From: Chloranthus sessilifolius | Taxonomy: Eukaryota; Streptophyta; Magnoliopsida; Chloranthales; Chloranthaceae | Length of the DNA: 64,000 nt | Assembly: GCA_021018995.1 (NCBI GenBank) | Contig: CM037584.1 | Span: 44,963,811-45,027,810, forward strand | Direction: 5' to 3' | Part shown: piece after piece, positions 54,170-63,345 of the stretch | How the letters are laid out: each line of letters opens with the position of its first letter | How positions within the stretch are numbered: the stretch's first letter is position 1 | The notes under the pieces: generated by a model | Databases searched by the model: none | Told to the model about the DNA's origin: nothing | What the model saw: the letters and a program-made list of their open reading frames with translations, nothing else | Program-made: the position numbers and the translations under genes

Positions 54170-57100
54170 AAAAGACCTCTGTCCTCTATGGGAGGACGGT
54201 TACCGTCCTCCAACCTTTCTCATGGAGCTCCATGTGGCACCCAAAACACTTTTTGGGTGCCACGTGGACCTTGGGTGCATTGCTTAGGTCATCTTTGGAA
54301 AAAAAAAACTCATCTCCACCGTGTATATATTGAACCGTGAAATTTTACGCATTATAAAACTATACATCTTGTATTAAACTATACATCTTGTATTATATGA
54401 CTTAAAGTCATGGGACATAAATCCTTGAGTTTAACGATTACTTTGAGAGGTAAAATATGAACTTTTACCCCCTACTTCTCTCTTGTTGTTGAAACTCTCT
54501 CACAGAGTCACAGTCTCATGCATACGGGCTACGCCAATCGGATCATGCAACTCAACTCCTACTTTTCTCTTATTTGAGTGACTTCTAAACCTTTCTCACA
54601 TTTTTCTCACGCATGCGGGATACGCCCTTTCATTCTCTCACACGCAAGCACTAGCCGCCGTCGGGCGACTGCTAACATGCCCAATACCAAGAGGACAGGA
54701 ACTGAACCTCCAACAATCGTTTATTTATTTTATATGTTGCATTGTGTTTAATCATTCATTTAAATCTTTTATAGAATGCATATTTAATTGAGTAAAAGTT
54801 TTAAAAAGTATTAAGAGGAAATTTTTTATAATAAAACATACTTGGCTCGAAGCTCAACCAGAGCTCAGCTCGGACTCGAAGAGCCGAGCTAGAGCTTGAA
54901 ATTTTCAAGCTCGAAGAGCCTAGAGTCGATCTCAGCTCGGCTCGTATAAGGTAGAGCTGCGCTAGAGCTGACCCGAGCTCGGTCTCGGCCCGGCTCGGTT
55001 GCAACCCTACTTGCATAACAAGATTTTATACAAGATTTACTTGTTCAACAATTTTACCCTCCTTTCTAGTCACTTCTTAACAGAGCATATTTTATTTGCT
55101 TTGGTAGGGAGTTAGTAGGGAGCTGAGAGGTTGTTGTTACAATAGGTAAATCCTTCTTTGCAGGAAGTTAAAAAAGAAAATGAGAGCCAACTAGAGCAAG
55201 TGAACTCTACTGTGGTAGGGACTAGCAAAGAACTATACCATTAGCAAATCTTGTATTGTCAACTACACTTTGAAATAACTTAAAATCTATATCAACCATT
55301 TCAAAGGGCTGTTAATGGTATAATATTTATGCGTATTGGAGTTGCTCTAAATTCTTCATAGCTCAATATACCTGATGAAATTTGGGGACGGTGGCGTCCT
55401 TGTTACTGATCACTAAACCTTCGAGGAGTTCACTCCTTTCCTTTCTGTTGGTAAACATCACCTGCAATTAAACACTTATTATAAGGGTTGCGATTTTTGC
55501 AGCCAAAGATTCTTGCAGTTCAACCGCTCACACCGTTGACCTCCTTGAATCAGACGGTAGACATACTTTTTTGCCCTAATCTTGTACAAATCAGATCTTG
55601 AGATCATCGCCCACATATCAAACAATTAGACGCTAATTCCACGTACACCATGATACACCATGATCATGATCAATTTAGAGACGTGTGCCATGTGGAATCA
55701 ATGTCTGACTATGAGCCATAATTTTAAGATCTAATGTGTAAAAGATTGGGATAAAAAATGATCTCTATCATTTGATTCAAGGTAGTCAACAATGTGAGCG
55801 GTGGAACCGTCATTTGCGCCGCAAGATCTTTGGTTGCAAAAGTCGCTATCCATTCTATAATTGAAAATATAATGAAAACTTGAATCAACTAAGACAGTTT
55901 GATAACTCATAATTTAAATTTGTGAAATGAAATCTACAATTTTATGATAAATTTTTGAAATTTGGCTTTTTGTGTAAATGGCACTTTTCCTATTTGATTA
56001 TTTGATTATGTTGTTTCGAAAATGACTTCCCCCAATACAGTTCAACTATTTGATTGGCCGACCTGGGAATAACTCCCTCTGAAATTGGAAAGGGTATTTC
56101 CTAAATAACTGTAAAACCACAAGTAGTCCCCATGTGATTTCAATTTCACAAGTTGGAGATGTTGGAAATTAGACATAATTTTAAAAATATTTTGGTGAAG
56201 TAATTTTAAGGTATTTGTGTCTTCTGTATTATGAGAAATTTTGAAAGTCTCCTAAAGTTCTCTAGGATGCGTTCAGTTGCATAGGAAATGTATGTTGAGT
56301 TTCAATATATTAAAAAAGTTAATTCCTATTTTCTACTCAGTGCTATAGAAATATTCACTGTGTTTGACTGAAAATATATGGGAAGTATCTGGAAAGTTCC
56401 TTGTACGTAACAACTTTCTTGAAGCACTAAGAAAATATGCATTTTAATAAAAGATAAAAGTTAAGATGTAAAATTGAGATTTCTTTATGGATATGACTCT
56501 CCATGACCGGATTTCCCATTACCAAGGTGACATATTACACTGTAAAATAAATACTCGGTGCTTTTGGGAGGTTGAGTTTAGCACTTAATAATTTAATAAT
56601 TAAAATATTTTTTTCAAATACACACTATACAAAAATAGATTATTAGCAACAATTCTTAACAAAAAACTATTAATGATTATTAGCAGCAAGGGTATTAGCG
56701 GCAGTTTTTGGCTGCCGCTAATAGTCTTATTTATTGTAGTGATGCCTCCTAAAATGAATCATAGAACATGATTCAAGATGATTGGGTTTAATGCACTCAT
56801 GTCTTATTGGTTGGCTACCACCCACAACCTCCACTAGGGATGCATTACAAAAATAAGGTAATTTAGCGGCAGCCAAAATTATCGCTATTAACAAAAAATT
56901 GTCGTTACTAGTCCTGTCGCTATTAGAATAACAATTTTTTTTTGTTAATAGCAACAGTTTTGGCTACAACTAAGTCTTATTTTTTGTAGAGATGGAATTG
57001 GAACTTTCAGAGAAAGGCAATGTCGAAAGGCCTGACACACTCCACTTATTGTGGTTAAAATAGAAGGCATCCTACCATGTTGTCGATTAAATTCTGGTCA

Positions 57101-60100
57101 TTCAAGAACATGTATAAATCCTAGCATCAGACGGACTCCCCATATTACAAAAATGATTTGTACATGTTTTACATTGGTTTGATCAAATCCAAGGGACCTC
57201 CCAGCTGATCAAAGGGCTGAAGTTGAATTTTGTAGATATATGAAATTAATCTATATCATAAATCATTTATATGATATGTCGTACTCAATAACATATCCTA
57301 TATATTGTAATGGATCTTGACTACTTGCATGCTTACATACATACACTTTAGGATGAGTTGGTTAAACCCTTGAGACCAAGGTGTCAAAGCGGGTATCGGA
57401 TATCAATCGATGGAGGACCGATACGTATCCACCGATACTGATATGTATCCAAATTTTGGCATTTCAAGAAGAACCAAAAACCGATTTGTATCGTGCACTT
57501 GAATTAGACGTACACAACAAAAAATAAGACTATTAGCGGCAGTCATAAACTGCCGCGATTAACAAAGAAATTGTTGTTAATACCCTTGCTGCTAATAGTC
57601 TTAATAGTTTTTTTTGTTAATAACAGCAATTTTTGGCTGCGCAAAACTGTCGCTAATAATTTTATTTTTTTATAGTAGTATCAGGTGTCACGACTATCTC
57701 TACCGTACGAAACACACGTTATCGGTAGAGTTAAACATATGCCTAGATCCTAGGATAAACATTTGGGTTTTATGATAGTTAGATCCAACAATCATCTCCT
57801 CATGTTTACTAGTTGGGTAGAGGCCAATTGAGATGGGTAAAGGCTTTAAAAGGGCGATAAAGGCCTGTAGTCTTTATAATTCGTTGGGTCATATGGGTGT
57901 TTTAAGTTTTTTTTTATCATTTGTTAAACATTTATAACATGTTTTTTTTTTCTTTTTTTCATAGATCATTTATAACATGTTATAGAGGCATTATATTGAT
58001 CTTATAATTAATATCTTTGTCAATTAGTTATTTAATTAGATTAAAAGTAAATATAACATTCATGACCCAAACCTAATAGCTTGGCATTATAATAGACGTT
58101 ATCCTTTATAATATAATATGAGGTGTACGAGGTGTTAGAAAATTACGATCAGAAATTCGAATATAATAAAATGGGCATGAGAAATTGAATTCAAAGCACG
58201 TTATCGTTATTTTTAAAACGCTATTTGCTCTTTGCTTTAATAAATTTTTAAGTGTGTAAAATGGTTCCAACGAGACACTTCCAGGATATAACAAGCCCAA
58301 TCTCTTGAATGCGATCTGTTACTTTGCAATAGTAGAAAATCACTCCAGAAAACTCAATCTGATGAAGTACCAACTAAAAGAAGAAAACAAGAGAATTCTC
58401 AAATCTATATTCAAGGAAATTCGATAGATTTCAGAGAGTCTAAATATGTGTCTAGAGATCTCATTTTCTAGATCTCAACTGCCTTTTCAATATGACTGTT
58501 GAACCAACAGTCATATTTTGAACGGCTCAGATTTTTCAGAAATCTCAATTTCTTCATCCAACGGCTATATGAAACGTTGCACCTTTTCGAATTCAAATTT
58601 GAAAAGTTGCACACATTTATAAGTGATTATGAAACGGTTAGATCCAACGGTCAACATTTGATCAATCTGTTTGACCCAATAGAACTGAATTAATTCACTG
58701 ATTAGCTGTCCATTAGACCCGACCCGGCCCATGAATAATCTGACTGTTGGACCTACCCGATCAAAAAGTCAAACTTTTCCTTGCAATGATGCACACGTGC
58801 GAAGTCTAAAGTGTGTGTGCCGAAAGCGCCAATGCGCCCAAGCACCAATCGTCAGGCACAAGCACGCGGGTGCGCAAACACTACGGCTCGCCGCAAGGCA
58901 CACTCTTATTTTCTTATTGTCAAACAATATTAAAAGGTAAAATGTTCTATATATAGTATAAACCACTTTTGACATCTATCATTATAAGATTATTTATTTC
59001 CATATAAAAATTGAGAACTTCTATTGTCTAAAAATCAATCCAAAACTAAGAAATCAAAATAAATTTTTTTTTTTAATTATTTAAAATAATTATTATATTT
59101 TAAAATAATAAATAAACATAACATCACGAACTATAGTATTGTCATAAAAGTAGCCCTTGTTTACCCTTTTAAGGGCATGTGCCCTTTACTGTTATAAATC
59201 ATTTTAATGTGATGAGTTAGTACCCTTATAAAATGAGTTTTTTACCTAAGAGTCTTTAACAGAAGTTTTTTTACTGACTCTCAACATAAGTATTTACTTG
59301 AAAGGGTATAACATTTTACTATCTTCTAATTAGGTCCCAGACCCTGAACTTTTTCATCTCTTTTAAAAGCCAAGCAAATTGGGCCAAATATTTTACATGT
59401 GCCGAAATTCAATTCAAGTGAAACAATTTAATTAGGTGAAAATGCCCTTGAGTTTCACAGGAGACGGAACGATCAGTCTCATATTAGACCATCAATCCAC
59501 TATGAAACTTATCAGTCGGTTTCAAGTGGGACCGATTGGTCCCATATGCCGATCAATCTGTATATGACGATTGGTCTCATATGTGACCGATCCACTATAA
59601 GACTGACCGGTTCATTATGAGACTGACCAATCAGTCTCATAGTGGATTTTGATCGGTCTTATATGAGACCAATCGATTGATCTTATATAAGATCAGAGGC
59701 ATTTTCATCCAACTTATTTTTCACTTAAATTTAATTTCAGCATATGTCAATATATAGACCCTATTTGTTCAGGGTTAAAAAAAGAGCTTTTTACCTTATA
59801 GGGTTTCAAACTCTGTGCTAATTACCTTTACAGGTTGCAAGTCTCACCTATCGTTTATTAACTGAGAGGATTAGATAAAAGTAAAAGTTGTGGACCTTGA
59901 TAGGTAATCTACCCTTATAAAATATCTGTACATCTCTTAAGATTTGGGGAGTTTTGATGGGAAAGATCAACCGGTGCAAGACTCCAGTTAATATTAACTC
60001 TATTTCTAAAGCTATTATCAATGATCGAGCTAATGAGATGTCACCGCTTCAACATAAATTTTTTATTATTTTTTTATACATTCGGCTGAGACAACTTTGA

Positions 60101-62098
60101 AAATCAAGGAGCAGACACTCATACACATGTGACAATTGTGGTGCAGCGTGAGGGAGCACTAACTATAGTGGTAAGGTAACTGCACTACAAAAAATAAGAC
60201 TATTAGCGGGAGCTTTTTTTAATAAAAAACTGTCACTATTAGTCCTGTCACTACAAAAAATTGCCATTACAAAAATTATAGAGGCAGTTTTTTGTAGCGA
60301 CAGGACTAATAGCGACAGTTTTTTATTAAAAGAAATTGCCGCTAATAGTCTAATTTTTGATAGTGCTAGCAGAATCCAACCTACACCCTGGAAAGTTGAT
60401 CTCTTACGGTGAACACTGATATGGACAAACTAAAGGGAGCTGAACCTCATGATGGAAATTGATTTTCATCCCAATCTTCCACATGACTAATCTGTAGACC
60501 ATAGGCGTATCATCAAACTGTAAGTTTTTTATTCCATTTGGCTCAAATCCTAAAAGGTGAACCCAAAATCACATTTGAGCGTGATGTGTCCAACATGATT
60601 TTTCAATCACTATTTTGGGATATCTATCATGTGAAATAAAAAAATAATGATTTTGATGGCACATCCATAATCCCAAAATCAATCGTATAAGAGATTGGGA
60701 TGAAAATTGATCTCCATCTTCTGATTCAACCATATCAACTGGTTTTCGGTGTAGGCACAAATAGATCAGCCCTAAAATATATTTACATACGAATAATGAA
60801 CTAAATAGTTAATGTAGTCATCTATCATTTCAAGATGTCTAAGTTAAAGAACCAATCTTACATGTGGATGGGATGCACTTTAATCTCGGCCATCAAAAAA
60901 TAAGAACATCAGTTGATATTTGATAGAATAGATCCGACGGTTCAAATATTTAGGAGTATAATTTCAGTCTCTTTAAGGGCTTGGATTGTTGACATCTTAT
61001 CAAGGATAAAAAAAAATTGGATTCCACCAAAACCAAAATGTTAAACCGAAATTTCGTTCAAAATTTTAAATTTTGGCCAAAACCTTCCTCACAATCCAAA
61101 AATTATTGATATTTTGAGTGTTTGTTTCAATTTCGGTAGGGACTTAAACCAAAAGAGATTTCGACCAAAATTTTGAACCATTCATCTTATATACTTATTG
61201 TTTAGTATTGTTGTAAAATCATTTATAAACACCAAAATGAAAATAGTGTTGAACCTTATTTTGTGCTCAACCAGTTTTGGATGGAAGAGAATCTTGACTT
61301 TGGCATACTGTTTTTTCAGAAGATAAGATTTTAGAAGATAAGACCTAGTCAAGATTCTGATCTATCCAATCGAGCAGTAACATTAGTTGAACATGAAATC
61401 ATGTTTAACAGGTTGGACCTAACCATTGCCCTCACGGAGAATATAATGTTAGTGATCTCACAGACCTCGAGGAAATCTCGGTGGAGGCGGTCGGGGAACC
61501 ATAGCTTCTTATGTGCAGCGACGGAGAGCAGAGCCTTGAGCCCCTTTACACTACTGGGTAGCAAAAGCTCGGACGAAGAGGAGAAGCCGAGCCTCTCGAG
61601 CGTAGGCCCACTAATGGAGTCGGTCATGGCGATTACCGACCCCGACACGACGAGACATGCCACTAGGTGCGGCTGCAGCTCAGTCAACTTGAATGCAACC
61701 ATACCACCGTAGCTGAATCCGACGACGGCGCACCTCTCAACGCCCAATGCGGCAAGGCCATTGGCCAAACACACCGCCTGGTAAGTTGGAGACCGGTCGG
61801 CGCTAGAAGTGGCCGAACCTCCGAAGAAAAGGAGGTCCGGTACGTAGACCGCATACTTGCTCGTCAGTGATCCAACTTGGAACTGCCAAGTAACTATGCC
61901 TTCGGCTGCGAATCCATGAATCAGAACCACTGCAGGCTTCTTTTCTTTCTTGTTTCTTCCTTTGGCGTTGTTATGATCAGTTGGAACCCAAAAATTCATC
62001 ACTGTTCCCTCTGATATTTCGACTGATTGGGTCTTTAGCCCGGCCATCTTCATCAGCCAGTTCATAAGTGGCTTCTGTGCGGCTACAAAGTTCACCAT
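48452..62098 (-). CDS. Alpha/beta-hydrolase family protein (At4g33180-like), 309 aa, four exons
   Basis: Exons: 61466-62098 (211 codons), 55372-55461 (30 codons), 51904-51971 (68 bp) and 48452-48590 (139 bp with stop). All introns are GT-AG and the frame is open throughout. The start MVNFVAAQKPLMNWLMKMAG and overall length fit the plant family (Arabidopsis member about 307 aa). Motifs: oxyanion-loop HGFAAEG (61-67), nucleophile elbow GFSYGGM (Ser129), WGENDQIF (Asp251) and KAGHLVHLE (His280), a complete Ser-Asp-His triad. No signal peptide is evident. Substrate unknown; relatives are annotated as hydrolases or esterases. Introns of 6.0, 3.4 and 3.3 kb are swollen by transposons. Exons 3 and 4 have dead copies at 32.1 and 30.9 kb. 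Confidence 0.93.
48693..48720. repeat. (TTC)n microsatellite
   Basis: About nine TTC units in intron 3, absent from the equivalent place in the left duplication copy (about 31100). Confidence 0.9.
49750..50163. mobile_element. Palindromic MITE, member 1
   Basis: Long inverted repeat: GGCTGCTTTATCACCCCACC near 49762 against GGTGGGGTGAAAAAGCAGCC near 50127-50146, then nested arms ATGGTAGAGG/CTTCTACCATC and GGCGTACCATCAGACGGTC/GACCGTCTGATGGTACGC. Shares inner words (TTTTTCAT-CCCAATCTT type, CAGACGGT) with members at 55490, 60440 and 63020. Superfamily not settled; the long TIR would fit a Mutator-like MITE. Confidence 0.7.
50515..50595 (-). mobile_element. tRNA-derived SINE head, - copy
   Basis: On the - strand: AATGGTGATGCTCTCAAGCG, then GTGTACCCTTGACG, then box B GGTTCAAATCT (50530-50540). 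Closely matches the + copy at 33105-33190, so this is a dispersed family rather than a chance resemblance. Confidence 0.6.
50990..51640 (+). mobile_element. L1-like LINE 3' fragment
   Basis: A degraded open stretch (51093-51350, no recognisable domain) is followed by a 3' UTR ending CATTTCAAATGAAAATGATA, then AAATTTATCTCAAAACAAAAAAAAAGG, an L1-style tail with a short poly-A (about 51606-51626). 5' truncated. Confidence 0.4.
51904..51971 (-). CDS. Hydrolase exon 3
   Basis: 68 bp, residues 242-263 plus two bases: SILLLWGENDQIFNLELAKN and MR. It carries the catalytic Asp. Acceptor TTTGCAG, donor GTAAGT. It is confirmed by its dead duplicate at 32100-32173, which keeps the donor. Confidence 0.92.
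52097..52126. repeat. (TA)n microsatellite
   Basis: About 15 TA units abutting the left end of the foldback element, a common insertion context. Confidence 0.95.
52130..53100. mobile_element. Foldback-type element with GAAGCGTC-rich core
   Basis: Arms: GATATGAGCGGGAGATATAG, CTTTTTGTAAAGTA and CACTTTACTAATTA on the left (52175-52275). The right arm (52900-53030) reversed reads GATATGTAGCGCATTTTTTG and CACTTTACTAATTATG. Both continue into TTTTAAAATATT. The core (52300-52770) is a degenerate array of TATCGAAGCGTCAACGCCTC and GGGGCGCCAGCGCTTC blocks. No coding capacity. Confidence 0.6.
52300..52770. repeat. Degenerate GAAGCGTCRRCGCCTC / GGCGCCAGCGCTTC array
   Basis: At least a dozen occurrences of (T/C)GAAGCG(T/C)(C/T)A or its complement-like GCGCTTC, spaced about 25-60 bp and separated by short T-rich or (AAAT)n spacers. 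GC-rich words in an otherwise AT-rich intron. Confidence 0.75.
53284..53566. mobile_element. Tourist-like (PIF/Harbinger) MITE
   Basis: TIRs GGCCTTGTTTGGCAACAAA (left) and GGTCTTGTTTGACAAAGTT (right, reversed), flanked by the 3-bp duplication TAA (53281-53283, 53567-53569). 283 bp, no coding capacity. Confidence 0.85.
53945..53993. repeat. (TA)n microsatellite
   Basis: About 24 TA units inside the hAT element. Confidence 0.95.
54110..54167. repeat. (TA)n microsatellite
   Basis: About 29 TA units. It follows one copy of a direct repeat (TTGAGTTTAACGATTACTTT at about 54044) whose second copy is at about 54425. Confidence 0.95.
55372..55461 (-). CDS. Hydrolase exon 2
   Basis: Residues 212-241: VMFTNRKERSELLEGLVISN and KDATVPKFHQ. 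Acceptor TTGCAG, donor GTATAT. The edge of a MITE (55490) lies only about 27 bp upstream of the acceptor. Confidence 0.92.
55490..55846. mobile_element. Palindromic MITE, member 2, at an exon border
   Basis: Outer arms GCGATTTTTGCAGCCAAAGA (left) and, reversed, GCGACTTTTGCAACCAAAGA (right). Inner arms are TCAGACGGTAGACATACTTT and its partner AATGATCTCTATCATTTGA. 357 bp. Flanks TTATTATAA and ATTCTATAA could be a worn 9-bp duplication, which would suit a Mutator-like origin. Confidence 0.75.
56633..56741. mobile_element. CACTA-like mini-MITE 1
   Basis: Starts CACTATACAAAAATAGATTA and ends, reversed, CACTACAATAAATAAGACTA. Contains TATTAGCGGCAG. 109 bp. Target duplication not clear. Confidence 0.65.
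56843..56991. mobile_element. CACTA-like mini-MITE 2
   Basis: Starts CATTACAAAAATAAGGTAAT and ends, reversed, CTCTACAAAAAATAAGACTT. Contains AGTCCTGTCGCTATTAG, shared with copy 4. Sits 101 bp from copy 1. Confidence 0.65.
57513..57677. mobile_element. CACTA-like mini-MITE 3
   Basis: Starts CACAACAAAAAATAAGACTA and ends with a degraded TTTTTTATAGTAGTA. Internal palindromic CGGCAGTCATAAACTGCCG. Confidence 0.65.
58133..59123 (-). mobile_element. Solo LTR related to the first Copia element
   Basis: 991 bp, TGTTAGAAAATTACG ... ATAAACATAACA. It follows the same word order as the 996-bp LTR at 36809-37804 (CAAAGCACGTTATCG vs CAAGGCACAATTAGATCG; CTTCCAGGATATAACA vs CCTCCAGGATACAATG; a central GC-rich GCGCCAA...CGCC block; then AAGGTAAAATGTTCTATATA vs AAGGTAAGTTTCCATATATA). 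No internal region or partner LTR. Target duplication not convincing. Confidence 0.6.
59455..59700. repeat. Degenerate GACCGATYGGTCTCATAT repeats
   Basis: About ten imperfect copies, in both orientations, of words such as GACCGATTGGTCCCATATG, GACTGACCAATCAGTCTCAT and GATCGGTCTTATATGAGACC. Inverted copies could form hairpins. Origin unknown. Confidence 0.65.
60183..60365. mobile_element. CACTA-like mini-MITE 4
   Basis: Starts CACTACAAAAAATAAGACTA and ends, reversed, CACTATCAAAAATTAGACTA. Almost fully palindromic over 183 bp. Best preserved of the four. Flanks CTG/CTA, an imperfect 3-bp duplication. Confidence 0.75.
60440..60745. mobile_element. Palindromic MITE, member 3
   Basis: Arms GATGGAAATTGATTTTCATC (60451) and, reversed, GATGGAGATCAATTTTCATC (right), followed by CCAATCT on both sides and GGCGTATCATCA / GATGGCACATCC words, as in members 1, 2 and 4. 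Confidence 0.65.
61466..62098 (-). CDS. Hydrolase exon 1
   Basis: Residues 1-211, from the start codon to LHRDFLE at a GAG|GTCTGT donor. An open frame runs on past the donor into intron 1 to 61349 but has no family similarity there, which supports the splice site. GC content is visibly higher than the surroundings. Confidence 0.93.
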
Positions 62099-63019
62099 TT
62101 CTCCGTCTGATCAGCTGGGGCTGTTGTGTGGCTTAAGCGACCTGCTTCCGTATCGATTACATGTCTCGGAGTGAGGCCTGTTTTAAATTGATGGCTCGGA
62201 AAATAAGTGTAGGTTTGGTGTGGAGTGGTTACATCTTTTATTAATTTCTTTCTCTGTTCAAAATTATTGTCTAGTTACTGGGAGGCCCTTTTACCCCATC
62301 AATCCTGTCACATTTGAACTTTCAAGAATCTAGGAGCACCTTGAAATCTACAAAAGTCAGCTTTTAACATTATTCAGTGGCTAAATATCGAAAGACCGGA
62401 AGGGAGAGTGAATCGCGCTCTCTATATGAACGAACAAAACATGGATTTGCACATACAATTAAAGAGTCAGCTTTGAAAATCCATATTAAGCGTTTTGTGG
62501 TGTAGTTAATTTCTGTCTGGAGCTGGCTTTTACAGATTTTAAGGTCCCTAGAACCAGTTTCCGTTGACTTTGACAACATTCTATGGGTGAAAAGGCTAGG
62601 GTTGCCTTCGACTCCCTATTACTGGTTCCGTACAGTAGGCCTGTATTTTGTTTGATAAACCACACTGCCAACTACCACCAACCACATTTGACTTATGGTT
62701 TCTGCTTTTTCATTTCTTTTGACAGAGTGTCTTCGACCCTAGTTGATGTTTTATAATTCCAAAAGGACCTCGTTACCACGTTACTTGCAATGATCACACA
62801 TCTGCCACCGTTGCATCGCAAGAAAAACCAACTATTGAAGCAGATTGATAACAAGATGTACACTATAGTCAACTAGTCAGTGACTGCTTGGTTTAGGAAT
62901 CATGACTAGTACAGTGAAAGATCCGAAATCATGACTAGTACAGTGACTGCTTGGTTTAGGAATATATAAGTGTACCGGTATTTGCAATCAAACATTCAGA
63001 ATCAACAATTAGGGTTTTT
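62099..63019 (-). promoter_or_regulatory. Hydrolase upstream region
   Basis: No gene is readable. A weak TATA-like TTCATATAGA on the - strand at 62421-62430 would place a start near 62390 and a 5' UTR of about 290 nt; this is only a guess. Farther up, 62881-62963 holds a nested direct duplication (TGACTGCTTGGTTTAGGAAT twice, ATCATGACTAGTACAGTGA twice). Confidence 0.3.
62881..62963. repeat. Short local tandem duplication
   Basis: TGACTGCTTGGTTTAGGAAT at 62881-62900 and 62944-62963. ATCATGACTAGTACAGTGA at 62899-62917 and 62928-62946. Copies are identical, so the event is recent. Confidence 0.9.
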
Positions 63020-63345
63020 CAATGTGAGAGCAGTTGATTGCTTTGATTTAGATGATGGAGATTGTTTTTCATCCCAATCTACCACATGATAGATGTTGAG
63101 ATCATAGTCAACCTATCACACGGTTAGACATTGATTTCACTTAGCAAACATCAATTTTTGGGGATGCATGCCATTGGAATCAACATCAGACTGTCGGATA
63201 GGTGGGCCATGATCTCATGATCTATTGGGGAGAAAATTGGGATGAAAAAGGATCTCCATCGTCAAATTTAAGGCAGCCAACAGCTCTGATGGTGGAAAAC
63301 TCCGATTAGAGATACAGAATATTTGGTTGCATATACAGGTACCCT
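63020..63345. mobile_element. Palindromic MITE, member 4
   Basis: Arms GATGGAGATTGTTTTTCATC (63053) and, reversed, GATGGAGATCCTTTTTCATC, then CCAAT. Contains ATCAGACTGTCGG and ATCATGATC-type words like member 2. Right outer edge has TTTGGTTGCATATACAG, comparable with TTTGGTTGCAAAAGTCG of member 2. Confidence 0.65.

Larger units (their letters stand above)
53775..55009. mobile_element. hAT-superfamily non-autonomous element nested in a MITE
   Basis: TIRs TAGGGCTGCAA and TTGCAACCCTA with a perfect 8-bp duplication CTTGCATA (53767-53774, 55010-55017). 1,235 bp, no transposase. Subterminal regions are rich in GAGCTCGGCTCG-type words on both sides (53790-53940, 54840-55000). The centre holds two (TA)n runs and a 55-bp direct repeat. 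Confidence 0.9.
53639..55240. mobile_element. Tourist-like MITE interrupted by a hAT element
   Basis: Left TIR GGCTGCGTTTGGCATAGCTC after a TAA (53636-53638). The right arm (55187-55240) ends AGCAAAGAACTATACCA and is degraded. Without the hAT insert it is about 360 bp. Shares TIR core and CCTGCTTTAGCAGG-like words with 36205-36512. Confidence 0.7.
51972..55371 (-). other. Hydrolase intron 2 (3.4 kb)
   Basis: Contents: a (TA)n run (52097-52126), a foldback element (about 52130-53100), a Tourist-like MITE (53284-53566), and a second Tourist-like MITE (53639-about 55240) split by a hAT element (53775-55009). Original intron sequence survives at 53159-53280, 53567-53638 and 55240-55371. Confidence 0.75.
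55462..61465 (-). other. Hydrolase intron 1 (6.0 kb)
   Basis: Contents: palindromic MITE member 2 (55490-55846), three small CACTA-like MITEs (56633-57677), a solo LTR (58133-59123), a degenerate GACCGAT-type repeat (about 59455-59700), a fourth CACTA-like MITE (60183-60365) and palindromic MITE member 3 (60440-60745). Other stretches (55847-56632, 56992-57512, 57678-58132, 59124-59454, 60750-61465) are AT-rich, with no feature I can name beyond degenerate GGTATCGGATA and GAAATTTCGG words near 57390-57490 and 61040-61180. Confidence 0.75.

Noticed and set aside
61401-61870. Open frames on the + strand across the hydrolase start region
   Set aside because: They are antisense to exon 1, whose protein has a full set of family motifs; the + strand frames have no recognisable domain.
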